The notes beneath the pieces are model-generated. The model was not told where the DNA came from. It made no database searches and saw only the letters and a list, made by a program, of their open reading frames with translations. A stretch of 64,000 bases of DNA, taken from NCBI GenBank assembly GCA_001829495.1, contig MIBJ01000046.1:1-64000 (forward strand), written 5' to 3'. Both the position numbers and the translations under genes were made by a program. The first letter of the stretch is position 1. Each line of letters opens with the position of its first letter. This document shows positions 29,890-40,045 of the stretch, piece after piece. The stretch comes from Spirochaetes bacterium RBG_16_49_21 (GTDB lineage Bacteria > Spirochaetota > UBA4802 > UBA5550).

Positions 29890-30602
29890 CTCTTCACTGC
29901 CTGGAAAACTCCCATAATATTGATTGCAACAGACGGCAATAAAAACGGTAAAAACATCCTTCGTTTTATGATAAACTTGTTGTTAATTTTTTTCAATATT
30001 TCTCCGGCTGTGTTGGGGTGTTCGTACTCGTGTATTATTTTCATATAATCGACATTGTATTTCTTCTCGACATATCGTCGCGTGGTAAAGTTTCTCCCGG
30101 TATTGTAAAGAAATCCATCTTCCATAGGAATGGTGAATACGAACCGCCCATCATCTTTGAGCACCCGGTAAACTTCATCCAGCGCTTTGTCTAATTGATG
30201 CAGGTGTTCCAGGTTATAAATTGAAACCGCGACAGCGACGGATGCATCATGGATCGGCATTTGATAGAGATTTGCGTTAATTCTGCTCACCGCATGTTCA
30301 GCAATCGAAAGCATTTTCCATGACAATTCAAGGCCGATGTAATTTTTAATATATTTATCTGCTAAGTATTTTGTAGAATTACAATTCCCACACCCAATCT
30401 CAAGGATTACATCATCATCACCAACATTGCAGGAATTAATGAGATGAGCAGTCGCTTTATGGCCCAGATTGTGAATAATACCCCATATACCTTTATTGGA
30501 CACAATTTCTTTGGTAAGTTCAATTTTGATGGTATTTTCCCAGAGGTCGAACAGTTCCTTATCATTCATAATTAGTGCGCTACTTCCCCGTATAAAATCC
30601 AA
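29886..30602 (-). CDS. SAM-dependent methyltransferase (class I)
   Basis: VILEIGCGNCNSTKYLAD; SIYNLEHLHQLDKALDEVYRVLKDDGRFVFTIP. Confidence 0.85.
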   Translation of the reverse strand: MDFIRGSSALIMNDKELFDLWENTIKIELTKEIVSNKGIWGIIHNLGHKATAHLINSCNVGDDDVILEIGCGNCNSTKYLADKYIKNYIGLELSWKMLSIAEHAVSRINANLYQMPIHDASVAVAVSIYNLEHLHQLDKALDEVYRVLKDDGRFVFTIPMEDGFLYNTGRNFTTRRYVEKKYNVDYMKIIHEYEHPNTAGEILKKINNKFIIKRRMFLPFLLPSVAINIMGVFQAVKR

Positions 30603-32007
30603 ACAATGCTTTGCCAGCTATATAATATTTCTTTATATCATCAAGAGAATTTACTGTTTTCAGGTTTCTCCAAATAACTTTGGGATTTAAATAATAGTTT
30701 CTCACAGCAGACTGTTTTAAGCCGATAAGAACTTTTGAATCGATCTTCGGATTTATGTAAACCGGATTTTCATCATTAAACATATTGAAGTCCTCCCATT
30801 TGAGGTCTTCTCTCAATCCGCCGTCCTCCTTGCATTGATAATAGAGTTCGGACTCCGGGTAGGGGATCGGAAGATAAAAATGGGCGATATGCGTCCCCAT
30901 CCGGTTCGCGAGACGAACCGTGTTCTTAACGTCATTTTCGTCCTCGCCCGGTATCCCCAGGATATACGTTGCCGTGACGAAAAAGCCCATGTCAAGCGAG
31001 AGCCGGATGCTCTCTATTATTTTTTCCACTTTCATGTTTTTCTTCAAGAGATCAAGCGACTTCTGGTTCGCACTTTCAACGCCGTAGCTCATTCCAAAAC
31101 AACCGGCTCGCTTCATGAGATCGAGTATCTCCCGGTTCACCCGGTCGGCGCGGGTGAAGCACATCCAGGTGAGATCCGCCTTTTCTTTAATCAAAAGCTC
31201 GCAGAACTCGCGTATCCAGTTCCAATCAAAGGTAAAAGTCGAGTCCTGGAACATGATCCCGCGCGCGTTGTGCTTTTCCTTGAGATACATGATCTCTTCC
31301 ATGATCCGGTGGGGGCTCTTGTAACGCATTCTGGTCCCAAGGAACTGCTTTACCTGGCAGAAGGTGCAACTGTAGGGACATCCCCTGGATGCGACCATGG
31401 TGTAGGTCGGCAGGCGCTTGTATGAGGTGACCTGGATCCGGTATTTATCGAGGGGGAAGACATGGTATGCCGGGATAGGAAGCTCATCGAGCGACTGTAT
31501 GAATTCCCGCCTGGGGTTGATGACAACTTTCCCGTTCTTCCGGTGGCCCAGCCCCTTGACGGAAAAGAGGTCGCTGCCCTGTTCAAGGCAGCACATGAGC
31601 TCGTGCAACGTATACTCCCCCTCACCGAAAACCACGTAATCGACTGATTGATTATCCTTCAACGTTTCCTCAGGATAGAGCGAGGGATGAGCACCTCCGA
31701 AAACGATCCTGATGCCGGGCGCGATTCTTTTACACAGGTCAGCAGTATTGACGGCATCCATGTAGGTCGGGGTGTAACAGCTGATACCGATAAGGTCCGG
31801 CTTTTCTCTGGCCAGAATACCGGGCAGGTCTTTTTCAGTGTCGTCAAGAAACTGGGCGTCGATGAGGGCCACTTCCATGCCCTTGCCGAGTAAAAATCCG
31901 GCTAGGCAGGCAATACCGTAGTTGAAGGTATTATTACCGGCGCCCCTGTGCCACCGTCCCCACTGCTTTTGCTTGTCGACTCCGGGTAATAAAAATAATA
32001 TTTTCAT
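30580..32007 (-). CDS. B12-binding-domain-type radical SAM protein
   Basis: FGGAHPSLYPEET...VVFGEGE; ASRGCPYSCTFCQVKQF. Confidence 0.92.
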   Translation of the reverse strand: MKILFLLPGVDKQKQWGRWHRGAGNNTFNYGIACLAGFLLGKGMEVALIDAQFLDDTEKDLPGILAREKPDLIGISCYTPTYMDAVNTADLCKRIAPGIRIVFGGAHPSLYPEETLKDNQSVDYVVFGEGEYTLHELMCCLEQGSDLFSVKGLGHRKNGKVVINPRREFIQSLDELPIPAYHVFPLDKYRIQVTSYKRLPTYTMVASRGCPYSCTFCQVKQFLGTRMRYKSPHRIMEEIMYLKEKHNARGIMFQDSTFTFDWNWIREFCELLIKEKADLTWMCFTRADRVNREILDLMKRAGCFGMSYGVESANQKSLDLLKKNMKVEKIIESIRLSLDMGFFVTATYILGIPGEDENDVKNTVRLANRMGTHIAHFYLPIPYPESELYYQCKEDGGLREDLKWEDFNMFNDENPVYINPKIDSKVLIGLKQSAVRNYYLNPKVIWRNLKTVNSLDDIKKYYIAGKALFGFYTGK

Positions 32008-32012
32008 TCAAC

Positions 32013-33188
32013 TCACTCGTATAACACGCCCTCGCAGCGGGTGCATGCGGGGAATCTCTTGTATTTCTGTAAATCCTTCCTGAAATCCCTCATTTTCTCT
32101 CCAAGCCACACGTCCCTGAATGAGGCCTGTATGACGTTGCCGAATATGGCAGGGTAACACCTGGTCAGGCCGATCATGTCGCCGTTAGACAGAACCTGGG
32201 CGGAGAACCAGGGGAACACGCACCGGGTGTTGTCCATGAACTCGTCGGGGCGGTGGAAGTATTTTTCCATTTCATCCCGGTCCGGTTGAAAATAGAGGAA
32301 AACTTTGTCCGGATACATCTTTTTGACGCGTTTCGACTGTTCAACAAGAACATTCACATCCATTTTAAAAGGATCGGCAGACCCTGACAGGCATGTCTTG
32401 GTCGCGTGATACATTTCTCCGAATTCCCTGTTGTGCCGGTCCGCCAGTTCCTGATGCAGGAACACCATTGTCATGAAGGAAACTTTTACCAGGTGTTCCA
32501 TGGGCAGGGATTCAACCATCTCCACCATGTGGGGTGCGGTGAGATCAGTGAGAGTGGCATTGATCCCGATCAATGGATATTTTGAATTTTTTTTCTTTTT
32601 TAATTCAACCACCTTCAGGATCCCCGCGTGCGCGCGCTCGAACGCGTCCTTCACGCCGCGCAATGCATTGTGCACGGCAGGAGGTCCATCAATCGAAATG
32701 TTTAAGCTGTAAAGACCCGAATCAACAATTTCCTCCGCCCTTTTTTCGAGCAGGTAGCCGTTAGTCAATACATTAATCATAAGCCTGGAGTCGATGACAT
32801 AGCGGATGATCTCGGGCAAAGGCTGGTACAGGAGCGGTTCGGTCGAAGTTATGCTGATATAGGGTTTGAATACCTTGACTTCATCGATAAGTTTTATAAA
32901 AGCATCAACTGGATAATCGCCCTTGTTTCCACCAATCAGGTTCTGGTAGAACATGCTGCGGGAGTCCTTCTGGCCCACATCGCACATTTCGCAGCGAAAA
33001 TTACATCTCGAATTAATGATGAAGAATAGCGAAAGCGGGTTGAAGCTGAAACCGTTACGCAAAAAGATATAGGGCAATCCGTTCCACATGAGCCTCCAGG
33101 GCGACGCATTGGGCCCGGCGCTCTGGTGAACCTGGATGTGGAAGAGCCTCTTGTAAAATTTTTTCAACTGTAATAGATAATATTTCAT
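32013..33188 (-). CDS. radical SAM/SPASM-like protein
   Basis: INSRCNFRCEMCDVGQ; C-terminal SNGDMIGLTRCYPAIFGNV...CTRCEG. Confidence 0.88.
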   Translation of the reverse strand: MKYYLLQLKKFYKRLFHIQVHQSAGPNASPWRLMWNGLPYIFLRNGFSFNPLSLFFIINSRCNFRCEMCDVGQKDSRSMFYQNLIGGNKGDYPVDAFIKLIDEVKVFKPYISITSTEPLLYQPLPEIIRYVIDSRLMINVLTNGYLLEKRAEEIVDSGLYSLNISIDGPPAVHNALRGVKDAFERAHAGILKVVELKKKKNSKYPLIGINATLTDLTAPHMVEMVESLPMEHLVKVSFMTMVFLHQELADRHNREFGEMYHATKTCLSGSADPFKMDVNVLVEQSKRVKKMYPDKVFLYFQPDRDEMEKYFHRPDEFMDNTRCVFPWFSAQVLSNGDMIGLTRCYPAIFGNVIQASFRDVWLGEKMRDFRKDLQKYKRFPACTRCEGVLYE

Positions 33189-33206
33189 GTTGGCGTTTCC
33201 GTGGAT

Positions 33207-34850
33207 CTAACTTACCATGATTTCATACCGCATACTGACATGATTCATCGCATTCAGGCGGTCAATATCAACAATCGGTTGCCGTATCTCGACCAAGTCC
33301 CCCGCCACGTGATAGTTGGATGAAGCCATTTTCACCGAAAAAGCCTTCCTGCCGCGAAGCTGACGGTCTACGCGCATACGTGCATCCTTGCGTATTTCGT
33401 CTTTGACAACAATTCCTTTATCATGGTAAGACACTTTTCTCTCGAGACAGATACCGTATTTCTTTTTCCCGGTAAAAGCTTTCCTGACAAGCAACAACCT
33501 GAATAAATCAACCATCGCGAGAAATCTGAAAAAGGTAAGCGAAAGGATCCTGATGGCGACGGTGATGAGCGGAGTCGGGACCTCGTCAAGCGTTCGATAA
33601 AAAAATGACTTCAGGCTGATGCCTGCATCGTCCATGATCGTCTCACTGTCATCAAGCATTTGGTTCGTGAGTACGCCGCGGGAGGTGGCGAAAAAATAGC
33701 CGCTGTCCTCACCAATCAGAATCTTCTTCTTTTTGTCGAAGACTTTATAAACGCCGCCCTTCCTGAAATTCACGATGGAATAATAGCGTTCATTGCTCCG
33801 CACGCGCAAACCTGCCTCGCTGAAGCATTTATCCACCTTTTTTTCAAAGGGCATTTGTTGTTTATCTCGTTTACATGGTTTCGAAGCGCCCGCATACAGG
33901 GCGGCAACCATATAATTGGTTGACAATCGAATCAGGTTCTCGTCATCAAGCGAATCGGGCATGACGATTGTTTTTTTCCGGATTCCCTCGTGGATGAATC
34001 CGCTGATATCACCGCAACAGGGGATACGGTCCCTGATCATTTCGAATCCGGCCGGGTATATTATCTCGGTATTCCTGCTCCCGTACACGCCTCCGAACGA
34101 ACCATCGGGATGAAAAAAATAGAGCAAAAATTCTTCGATGCTTTTTCGAATTCGATCGAGGATGCGTTCATCCCCGGTAATGCGAAAACACTCAGCCAGG
34201 TAGTAGATGCACTGCGTTTGGTATCCGGGGTCGGCGCCGTTGTATTCAAGGAACCACCCCTCGTTAGACTGATGATGGAATATCAACTTGAGCTGCTCAA
34301 GGGCCCTGCTTTCAAAACCCCTGTCATTTCTCAAACGGCCAAGTTTTAGATTGACATAGGCAAAAAGGGCAATATGGTTTGATATAATGGCATATTGTTC
34401 ATCATGTTTACTGATGAAATCGCTTGACAACGATATCGTATCATCAAATTGAGAAAGCAGTTCTGCATTGATACTGTCAGCTAATAATTCACGGGCATTT
34501 ATCATTGCGGACAACAGGTAATAGGTCGTCCCGACGGACTGCTCTTTCGGGAAAAACTGGTCAAAAGACCCGTTTTTGTTCTGGATCCTTATCGTGAAAC
34601 GGATTGCAGCCTCGATCCATTCAAGGAGATTCGTATTCTTTTTATAAGCGCTGGCCCGACTATATTTCCAGGCCAATGACAGGGGATATAATCCGTACTG
34701 GAGGCTTGCATTGGGCATGTCGCCGATGCGCCAGCTCCAGTATCTTCTGTCAAAACAGCCATAGGTGCCTGATGCTGAATTCCTGTCCAGCCAACTGAGT
34801 ATATGACCAAATTCACACGCCACGGTATCGCTGTAGAGATCGACTTTCAT
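33207..34850 (-). CDS. uncharacterised protein with (alpha/alpha)6-toroid-like N-terminal half (heparinase/glycan-processing-like)
   Basis: Repeated helical pairs (WIEAAIRFTIRIQNKNGSFDQFFP; IYYLAECFRITGDERILDRIRKSIEEFLLYFFHPDGSFGG); beta-rich C-terminal half. Confidence 0.5.
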   Translation of the reverse strand: MKVDLYSDTVACEFGHILSWLDRNSASGTYGCFDRRYWSWRIGDMPNASLQYGLYPLSLAWKYSRASAYKKNTNLLEWIEAAIRFTIRIQNKNGSFDQFFPKEQSVGTTYYLLSAMINARELLADSINAELLSQFDDTISLSSDFISKHDEQYAIISNHIALFAYVNLKLGRLRNDRGFESRALEQLKLIFHHQSNEGWFLEYNGADPGYQTQCIYYLAECFRITGDERILDRIRKSIEEFLLYFFHPDGSFGGVYGSRNTEIIYPAGFEMIRDRIPCCGDISGFIHEGIRKKTIVMPDSLDDENLIRLSTNYMVAALYAGASKPCKRDKQQMPFEKKVDKCFSEAGLRVRSNERYYSIVNFRKGGVYKVFDKKKKILIGEDSGYFFATSRGVLTNQMLDDSETIMDDAGISLKSFFYRTLDEVPTPLITVAIRILSLTFFRFLAMVDLFRLLLVRKAFTGKKKYGICLERKVSYHDKGIVVKDEIRKDARMRVDRQLRGRKAFSVKMASSNYHVAGDLVEIRQPIVDIDRLNAMNHVSMRYEIMVS

Positions 34851-34853
34851 TTG

Positions 34854-35333
34854 CTACTCAGCCACCCCGAATCGTTCCCTTACATCTCCTGTCTTTTTCC
34901 CCGGTATTCCGGTAATGATGGAATAGGGATCAACATCCCGCGTTACAACCGCATTTGCCCCGATGATTGAACACCTCCCCACCCGGACACCGGGCAATAT
35001 GACGGCGCCGGTGCCGACCCATGCATCATCTTCAATAATAATCGCGCCAAATTTCATCGTATTGTACCGGGCGAGCAAAGAATTGTTCGGATGCGATGAT
35101 GCGATAAAAGACGAATTCTTTGCGACGGCCACACGCATGCCGATCTGTATGGTGTTTCCAATATATTCATCTTCAAAAGTCACATGCATATTGATGAATG
35201 CGCCATCACCGATTTTTATGCCGGACATTTTATAAAAAAACATCCGAGTATGGGGTTCAGGGCAGTGGCCTGCAAACAATCTTAACAGTGCTTTTATTCC
35301 AGCGAAAAAATTGTTGGTGTGTTTTCCGTGCAT
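34854..35333 (-). CDS. hexapeptide-repeat (left-handed beta-helix) acyltransferase
   Basis: IIIEDDAWVGTGAVILPGVRVGRCSIIGANAVVTRDV. Confidence 0.9.
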   Translation of the reverse strand: MHGKHTNNFFAGIKALLRLFAGHCPEPHTRMFFYKMSGIKIGDGAFINMHVTFEDEYIGNTIQIGMRVAVAKNSSFIASSHPNNSLLARYNTMKFGAIIIEDDAWVGTGAVILPGVRVGRCSIIGANAVVTRDVDPYSIITGIPGKKTGDVRERFGVAE

Positions 35334-35334
35334 G

Positions 35335-36390
35335 CTACGCCATGTATTTAATCAACTTCGAGCCAATTTTCTCGAACACCGTGTCTGGCATGTTTTTCCA
35401 TATCGACCGCAACAGGCGGTATCGCGGATGGTCACTGTCCTGTATGGTGATATCCTTAGACCGGATAAAATAATAGAAAAAATACAGGTCTTTTGTTTCG
35501 CTTCCCCACTTGCGTTTATAATCGATGAGGGTTTTTTGGTACGGTGAATCAGCCCCCAGGTCGTATTCCCCGAATCCGTTGTCGCACAGCCACTGTATGA
35601 CCGAGAACATCTGGAAATCATTGGCACGGAATTCGAAGGCTTCATCCAGAGAGGCGGAATATACATCATACGCCTTTTTGTTCAACAAAAAAATCATAAT
35701 CGCGGTCAGGCGGACATCATGCCTTCGCACAAAAAAGAGCTTCACCGCCCCGCGGGTCATGAACAATTCGTGGATCTTTTCGAAGAATTTCCGAGGATAC
35801 GCCGGGACCCCCAGGCGCTTTCTGTTCAACAGAAAAATTCGGTAAAAATCACCAACGTCGGCAAGGGTCGTCCCCTCCTCGAAAACGAGCCGATTCCTGA
35901 CCGCCTTGTTGATCGACCAATTGATCCTCTTGTCGGTAAAATTCTTCCTGGTGCTGGCGAAATCCTTCTCCAGCCGTATTATACTCGTGGGCCATTGGCC
36001 CTTGTTTACAAATGACTTGCGCTCGAGCAGAGAGGCTTCTTCCGGATTGTCGGTTTTTATATGAATATAGGCGTATTTTTTTGTGCTGGAAAAATCTATG
36101 ATATCATCGATTGCAGCCTCAAGGGCGCCCGTGCCGGTGTAAATCGCCCCGCCCTTGTCCCGTAGGGGCAATGAAACGATTTTTTTCCCCCAGAGGGTAT
36201 CTACCTCGAATAGGGGCAAAACGCATTCCGGCGGTCCGGGCTCCCGGCCGCGCAGGAGGTAGAGGGGCCGAAACCCGAAGGCATCCCTTGTGAGCCTCAA
36301 CCATGCCGTGGTATGGAAGGGCGTTGCCCGGGGACTCCCGGTAATGAAATCGTCCGCGAGACCAAACTTATCCTCAGTAAGAAAATTCAA
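35335..36390 (-). CDS. FemAB/GNAT-like acyltransferase
   Basis: FKTVIQWLCDNGFGEYDLGADSPYQKTLIDYKRKWGSETKDLYFFYY-type region typical of FemAB-like EPS-locus proteins. Confidence 0.75.
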   Translation of the reverse strand: MNFLTEDKFGLADDFITGSPRATPFHTTAWLRLTRDAFGFRPLYLLRGREPGPPECVLPLFEVDTLWGKKIVSLPLRDKGGAIYTGTGALEAAIDDIIDFSSTKKYAYIHIKTDNPEEASLLERKSFVNKGQWPTSIIRLEKDFASTRKNFTDKRINWSINKAVRNRLVFEEGTTLADVGDFYRIFLLNRKRLGVPAYPRKFFEKIHELFMTRGAVKLFFVRRHDVRLTAIMIFLLNKKAYDVYSASLDEAFEFRANDFQMFSVIQWLCDNGFGEYDLGADSPYQKTLIDYKRKWGSETKDLYFFYYFIRSKDITIQDSDHPRYRLLRSIWKNMPDTVFEKIGSKLIKYMA

Positions 36391-37843
36391 CGCTGCTACC
36401 CTCTGCCGTTAATATACGGTATAGCTCCCCAACCGTATATGTCGAAAAATTGTTTTTCTTGATCCAGTGAAGTATCTCCCGGTAGGTCGCGTGCCAGCCG
36501 TACTCGGCAGCGGCTGTTTCATTGTGCCAGTTGATGCACACGGCGCCCCGCCTGCCGTTCGCCTTTTCCAGCACCGCGAGCGAATGGGCGAGCGCCTGCT
36601 CCGGGCTGAAATGAGAATAATTATACAGGGTCGAGTCCGTTACCGCGGTTGGAAATTCAATTACGTCGAGGATCCTCTTTTCCGCATGGGAATAGATATA
36701 GAACGGTGAGCACGTTTCATGCCTCAGAAAACCGGACCGGTTATTATAGTGAAACGTGGTATCGCACTTGATCCCGATTTTCTCCAGAATCAACGGCGTC
36801 CGCGTAATGGAAAAATTCAGGAAATGGTTCCTGCATGAGATGATATCCTTCCGGAATGTCTTACGGAGCAGCGCATATTCCTTCTCCATGAGCTCGCCGT
36901 CGTAAGCGGCGCTGAAGCTGGAATGAAAACCGATTTCCAGCCCGGCCGCGCGAATCGCTTCGACCGTTCCCGCGAGCTTCTCATCAGATATCGAATATAA
37001 TGGATTGATGCCGAGATCGATGATCTTCTGCCATAGGCTCTTTTTTGTCACCCCGGCATAAAGAAAGAAAGTCGACCTGAATCCGAGCATAGCCTCGGCG
37101 CCGGATATTTCGGCTATATAGTTCAGGTTGCGGGGACCCCTGACGTACGTAATGATCTTTTTAAAGGAGCTAATATCTAAATGGCGAACGGAATAATACA
37201 GCGGGAATGCGGCATACCGTAACGTGGAAAAAAGATTTTTTTCCAGCACGTCGACGTCGTGGGTAAGGGATATATTGAAATTGGGAAGTTTTCGTTGCAC
37301 ACGCACGGAGGATCCCGCACTTCCGAGGGCCGCGTTCAACGATTCGCAAAATAAATTATAAAAATCATCGACGTGGGGCTCCCCCCGGGAATCGCCCGGA
37401 TCACCAAGGTAATAGGGGTGCACCTTTTCCCCCGCAGATTCCCTCTCCCATTCCTCGACAGCCGACAGACTGCTGAACACCTCGTCAATAATATTAACTC
37501 CGAATGAGAGGGTGACCGCGCCGTCCTGGCCGTGATCGCATGTAACCAGAACGCCGCCCTTCGCGGGAGACGCGGCAAGCGGTTCCCCGTGTACCTCCCG
37601 GACTGAAAAACGGCAATAAAGGCGTCTTTCTTTCCGATCGCCCGGATCGACCAGGACCATTTCCGAGGGAACCTCACGTGGCCCGGTTCTCGCGAAAACA
37701 ACCCTGAGCGTACACCCGGACACCGTGATGCGAGCCAGGTAAAAGTCGTTTTCCGGTTCATCAACAGTAACCTCGGTTTTAACATCACCAGCCGTGAAGT
37801 TAAGGAAGAAATTTTTAAAAACGTATACAACCCGGGTTATCAT
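36374..37843 (-). CDS. polysaccharide deacetylase-like protein
   Basis: FNISLTHDVDVLEKN, LEIGFHSSFSA, CRNHFLNFSI. Confidence 0.72.
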   Translation of the reverse strand: MITRVVYVFKNFFLNFTAGDVKTEVTVDEPENDFYLARITVSGCTLRVVFARTGPREVPSEMVLVDPGDRKERRLYCRFSVREVHGEPLAASPAKGGVLVTCDHGQDGAVTLSFGVNIIDEVFSSLSAVEEWERESAGEKVHPYYLGDPGDSRGEPHVDDFYNLFCESLNAALGSAGSSVRVQRKLPNFNISLTHDVDVLEKNLFSTLRYAAFPLYYSVRHLDISSFKKIITYVRGPRNLNYIAEISGAEAMLGFRSTFFLYAGVTKKSLWQKIIDLGINPLYSISDEKLAGTVEAIRAAGLEIGFHSSFSAAYDGELMEKEYALLRKTFRKDIISCRNHFLNFSITRTPLILEKIGIKCDTTFHYNNRSGFLRHETCSPFYIYSHAEKRILDVIEFPTAVTDSTLYNYSHFSPEQALAHSLAVLEKANGRRGAVCINWHNETAAAEYGWHATYREILHWIKKNNFSTYTVGELYRILTAEGSSVEFSY

Positions 37844-37850
37844 GGCGCCG

Positions 37851-38381
37851 TTACAACCGGTACAGGGTATAGATTTCGTTTTTAAAAAGCACGGGGAAAT
37901 TGTATTTCTTTTTCGATGCCGTCAAGAAATAACCTGCGCCATACTGGCTCTTGATCAGCTGAATTCTCTCCGGAGGCAATGAATCATACAACTTTTTCAA
38001 CTCTGAATCGGCGTTCCAGCGCGTGTTAATTTCCATCGGGGGAATACCCGTCAGATCCATCTCCTTGAGATTGATGCCCATCTGAATCTGGAAACGCTTG
38101 ATTGCTTCCATTATGAATTGCTTGTTGTACGACGCGCCATTGATAATATTGACATCATAAAAAGCATCCCGCCTCGTGCCCTGCCACCAGTAGAAATAGA
38201 TCGGAATGATAAAACGCGCATCAGGCGGAGTATTTTTTTTCACCCATTCGACCACGGGACGTTCATAATTATTAACAAATGAAGTAAATGAATCCTTCTC
38301 GTTGAATTTTTTCATAATACCTGCCATGAAACAGAGAAGGATGATAATGAAGCCGATTGCTTTAAACCGTTGATCATTCAT
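37851..38381 (-). CDS. hypothetical protein, single TM plus extracytoplasmic domain resembling the C-terminus of GT-C membrane proteins
   Basis: RPVVEWVKKNTPPDARFIIPIYFYWWQGTRRDAFYDVNIINGASY; ATGA overlap with upstream gene. Confidence 0.55.
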   Translation of the reverse strand: MNDQRFKAIGFIIILLCFMAGIMKKFNEKDSFTSFVNNYERPVVEWVKKNTPPDARFIIPIYFYWWQGTRRDAFYDVNIINGASYNKQFIMEAIKRFQIQMGINLKEMDLTGIPPMEINTRWNADSELKKLYDSLPPERIQLIKSQYGAGYFLTASKKKYNFPVLFKNEIYTLYRL

Positions 38382-40045
38382 TGTTTGAGTGCTCCCGATT
38401 GATCCTTCTGAAAAAGCCCCTGGAAAGAAATGAGTTCCCGTGACATGATGACCGTGGATGTAACAAGGATAATGGCCATGATGAGGACGAGTAAATAAGC
38501 CTGAATTTTTGCATCCCGGGCAGACCTTTTTTTGGAAACCCAGAGACCAATCGCGGTGATTATCGCATAAGCTGAGGCAGCGGGTAAGACGATAATTATT
38601 CCGCGGAAATATTCACAGGTTATAATATCCTTGATTTGCTTGTAAAATAGCTTATCTATAAAAAGCAGCATATTTTTTAATTGAAAAAACGTCAGCAGAT
38701 TCCTTTCCGGACTGAACGGATTAAAAACGGAAAGATAAAATAAATACATGAACGCGGCCAGAATCAGTGCGATATTGACGGTCCACATGATGGCCGGCGC
38801 ATCTTTTTGCGTAATGCACTGGTATATGAAATACAAAAAGCATATAAACGCAATTTCAAACAAGTAATAATGACAATAATATAAGGCCGCAGCTCTTCCC
38901 GCTCTTATATCACCGGCCATCACAGAAAAAAATAGAATGAACAAAAGGCATATGCTTATAGAAGAATAAAACCAGCCATCCTTTATTCTATAAAAAGCGG
39001 CTCCTGCTAGAACAATATAACACATCGTGCTTCCATAGGTCAAATAACGGAAAAACCAAAGATTATATACCGCGATTATTTTGAAGTAATATGAATTCAG
39101 AATCTCGAAAAAAACAAACAAAAGTATTGTGACAAGCAAGGACAGTATTTTAATAAATTTCCTTTTCCGTGCAGGTTCACTCGTATTGATGAATATGACC
39201 AGGAGTAATATCGTGGAGAAAAAAAGCGCAATGCCGATGTGAAACATCGGTATTGTATCAATAAATACCGTTTGCGGTTGGAGAAATCTCACATACCTCC
39301 ATATCAGGTCCGCATCAAGCGCTTGTTTTACAGAGCCGTGTATGGTGAAAAATACAACCTTAAGCATGCTCAACGTTACGGGAAACGTAACCATGATAAA
39401 TAGTGCGACGGATACCGCTAATTCCTTAACGGGCTTCCTTCTGATATCCAGGAGCATATAAAGAAAAAACAGGATTATGAATGCCAGCGGCAATATCGGA
39501 TGGCACCCAAATGATAATCCCAGAAATAAAGACGACAATCTATACCTGTCATTCAGCCAGTATAAAATTCCCAGCATGAGGAATGAAAAAGAAAGCGCAT
39601 CCGGGTTTGAGTTGTCGATGATCCATACAGTGGAGTAATGAATTCCAAAGAACAATCCCGTATATAGAAACAAGACCACAGACAGAAGGCCCGCGAGTTT
39701 GTTCTCAAATACCGTTATCGTGATTTTATAGATCGACCAGACAATCACCGTGAGACAAAAAAACGCAATGATAGCCTTGATATAATCGTTTGGAATCCCG
39801 AGAGTTTTATACAGGAAAGAGAACAGATAGAAAACCGGCAGATTGGCGCTTTTAAACGCTGCCGGCTGAGCAGACGCAGACTTCATATCGACATAATCAG
39901 ATATGTCTGCCCCAGTCAGGTAAGCATTTGTATGAAAAATGGCGCTAAAGTGAAAAATAATAATGATGAAAAGAATTATTTCGTATCTGTACTTTCGTAC
40001 CTTCTCAAACAGGTAACCCAATATCGTTGTCATGACATGCATCAT
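38378..40045 (-). CDS. multi-TM membrane protein, GT-C-like
   Basis: 555 aa, about a dozen hydrophobic segments; acidic TGADISDYVDM motif in first extracytoplasmic loop. Confidence 0.65.
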   Translation of the reverse strand: MMHVMTTILGYLFEKVRKYRYEIILFIIIIFHFSAIFHTNAYLTGADISDYVDMKSASAQPAAFKSANLPVFYLFSFLYKTLGIPNDYIKAIIAFFCLTVIVWSIYKITITVFENKLAGLLSVVLFLYTGLFFGIHYSTVWIIDNSNPDALSFSFLMLGILYWLNDRYRLSSLFLGLSFGCHPILPLAFIILFFLYMLLDIRRKPVKELAVSVALFIMVTFPVTLSMLKVVFFTIHGSVKQALDADLIWRYVRFLQPQTVFIDTIPMFHIGIALFFSTILLLVIFINTSEPARKRKFIKILSLLVTILLFVFFEILNSYYFKIIAVYNLWFFRYLTYGSTMCYIVLAGAAFYRIKDGWFYSSISICLLFILFFSVMAGDIRAGRAAALYYCHYYLFEIAFICFLYFIYQCITQKDAPAIMWTVNIALILAAFMYLFYLSVFNPFSPERNLLTFFQLKNMLLFIDKLFYKQIKDIITCEYFRGIIIVLPAASAYAIITAIGLWVSKKRSARDAKIQAYLLVLIMAIILVTSTVIMSRELISFQGLFQKDQSGALKQ

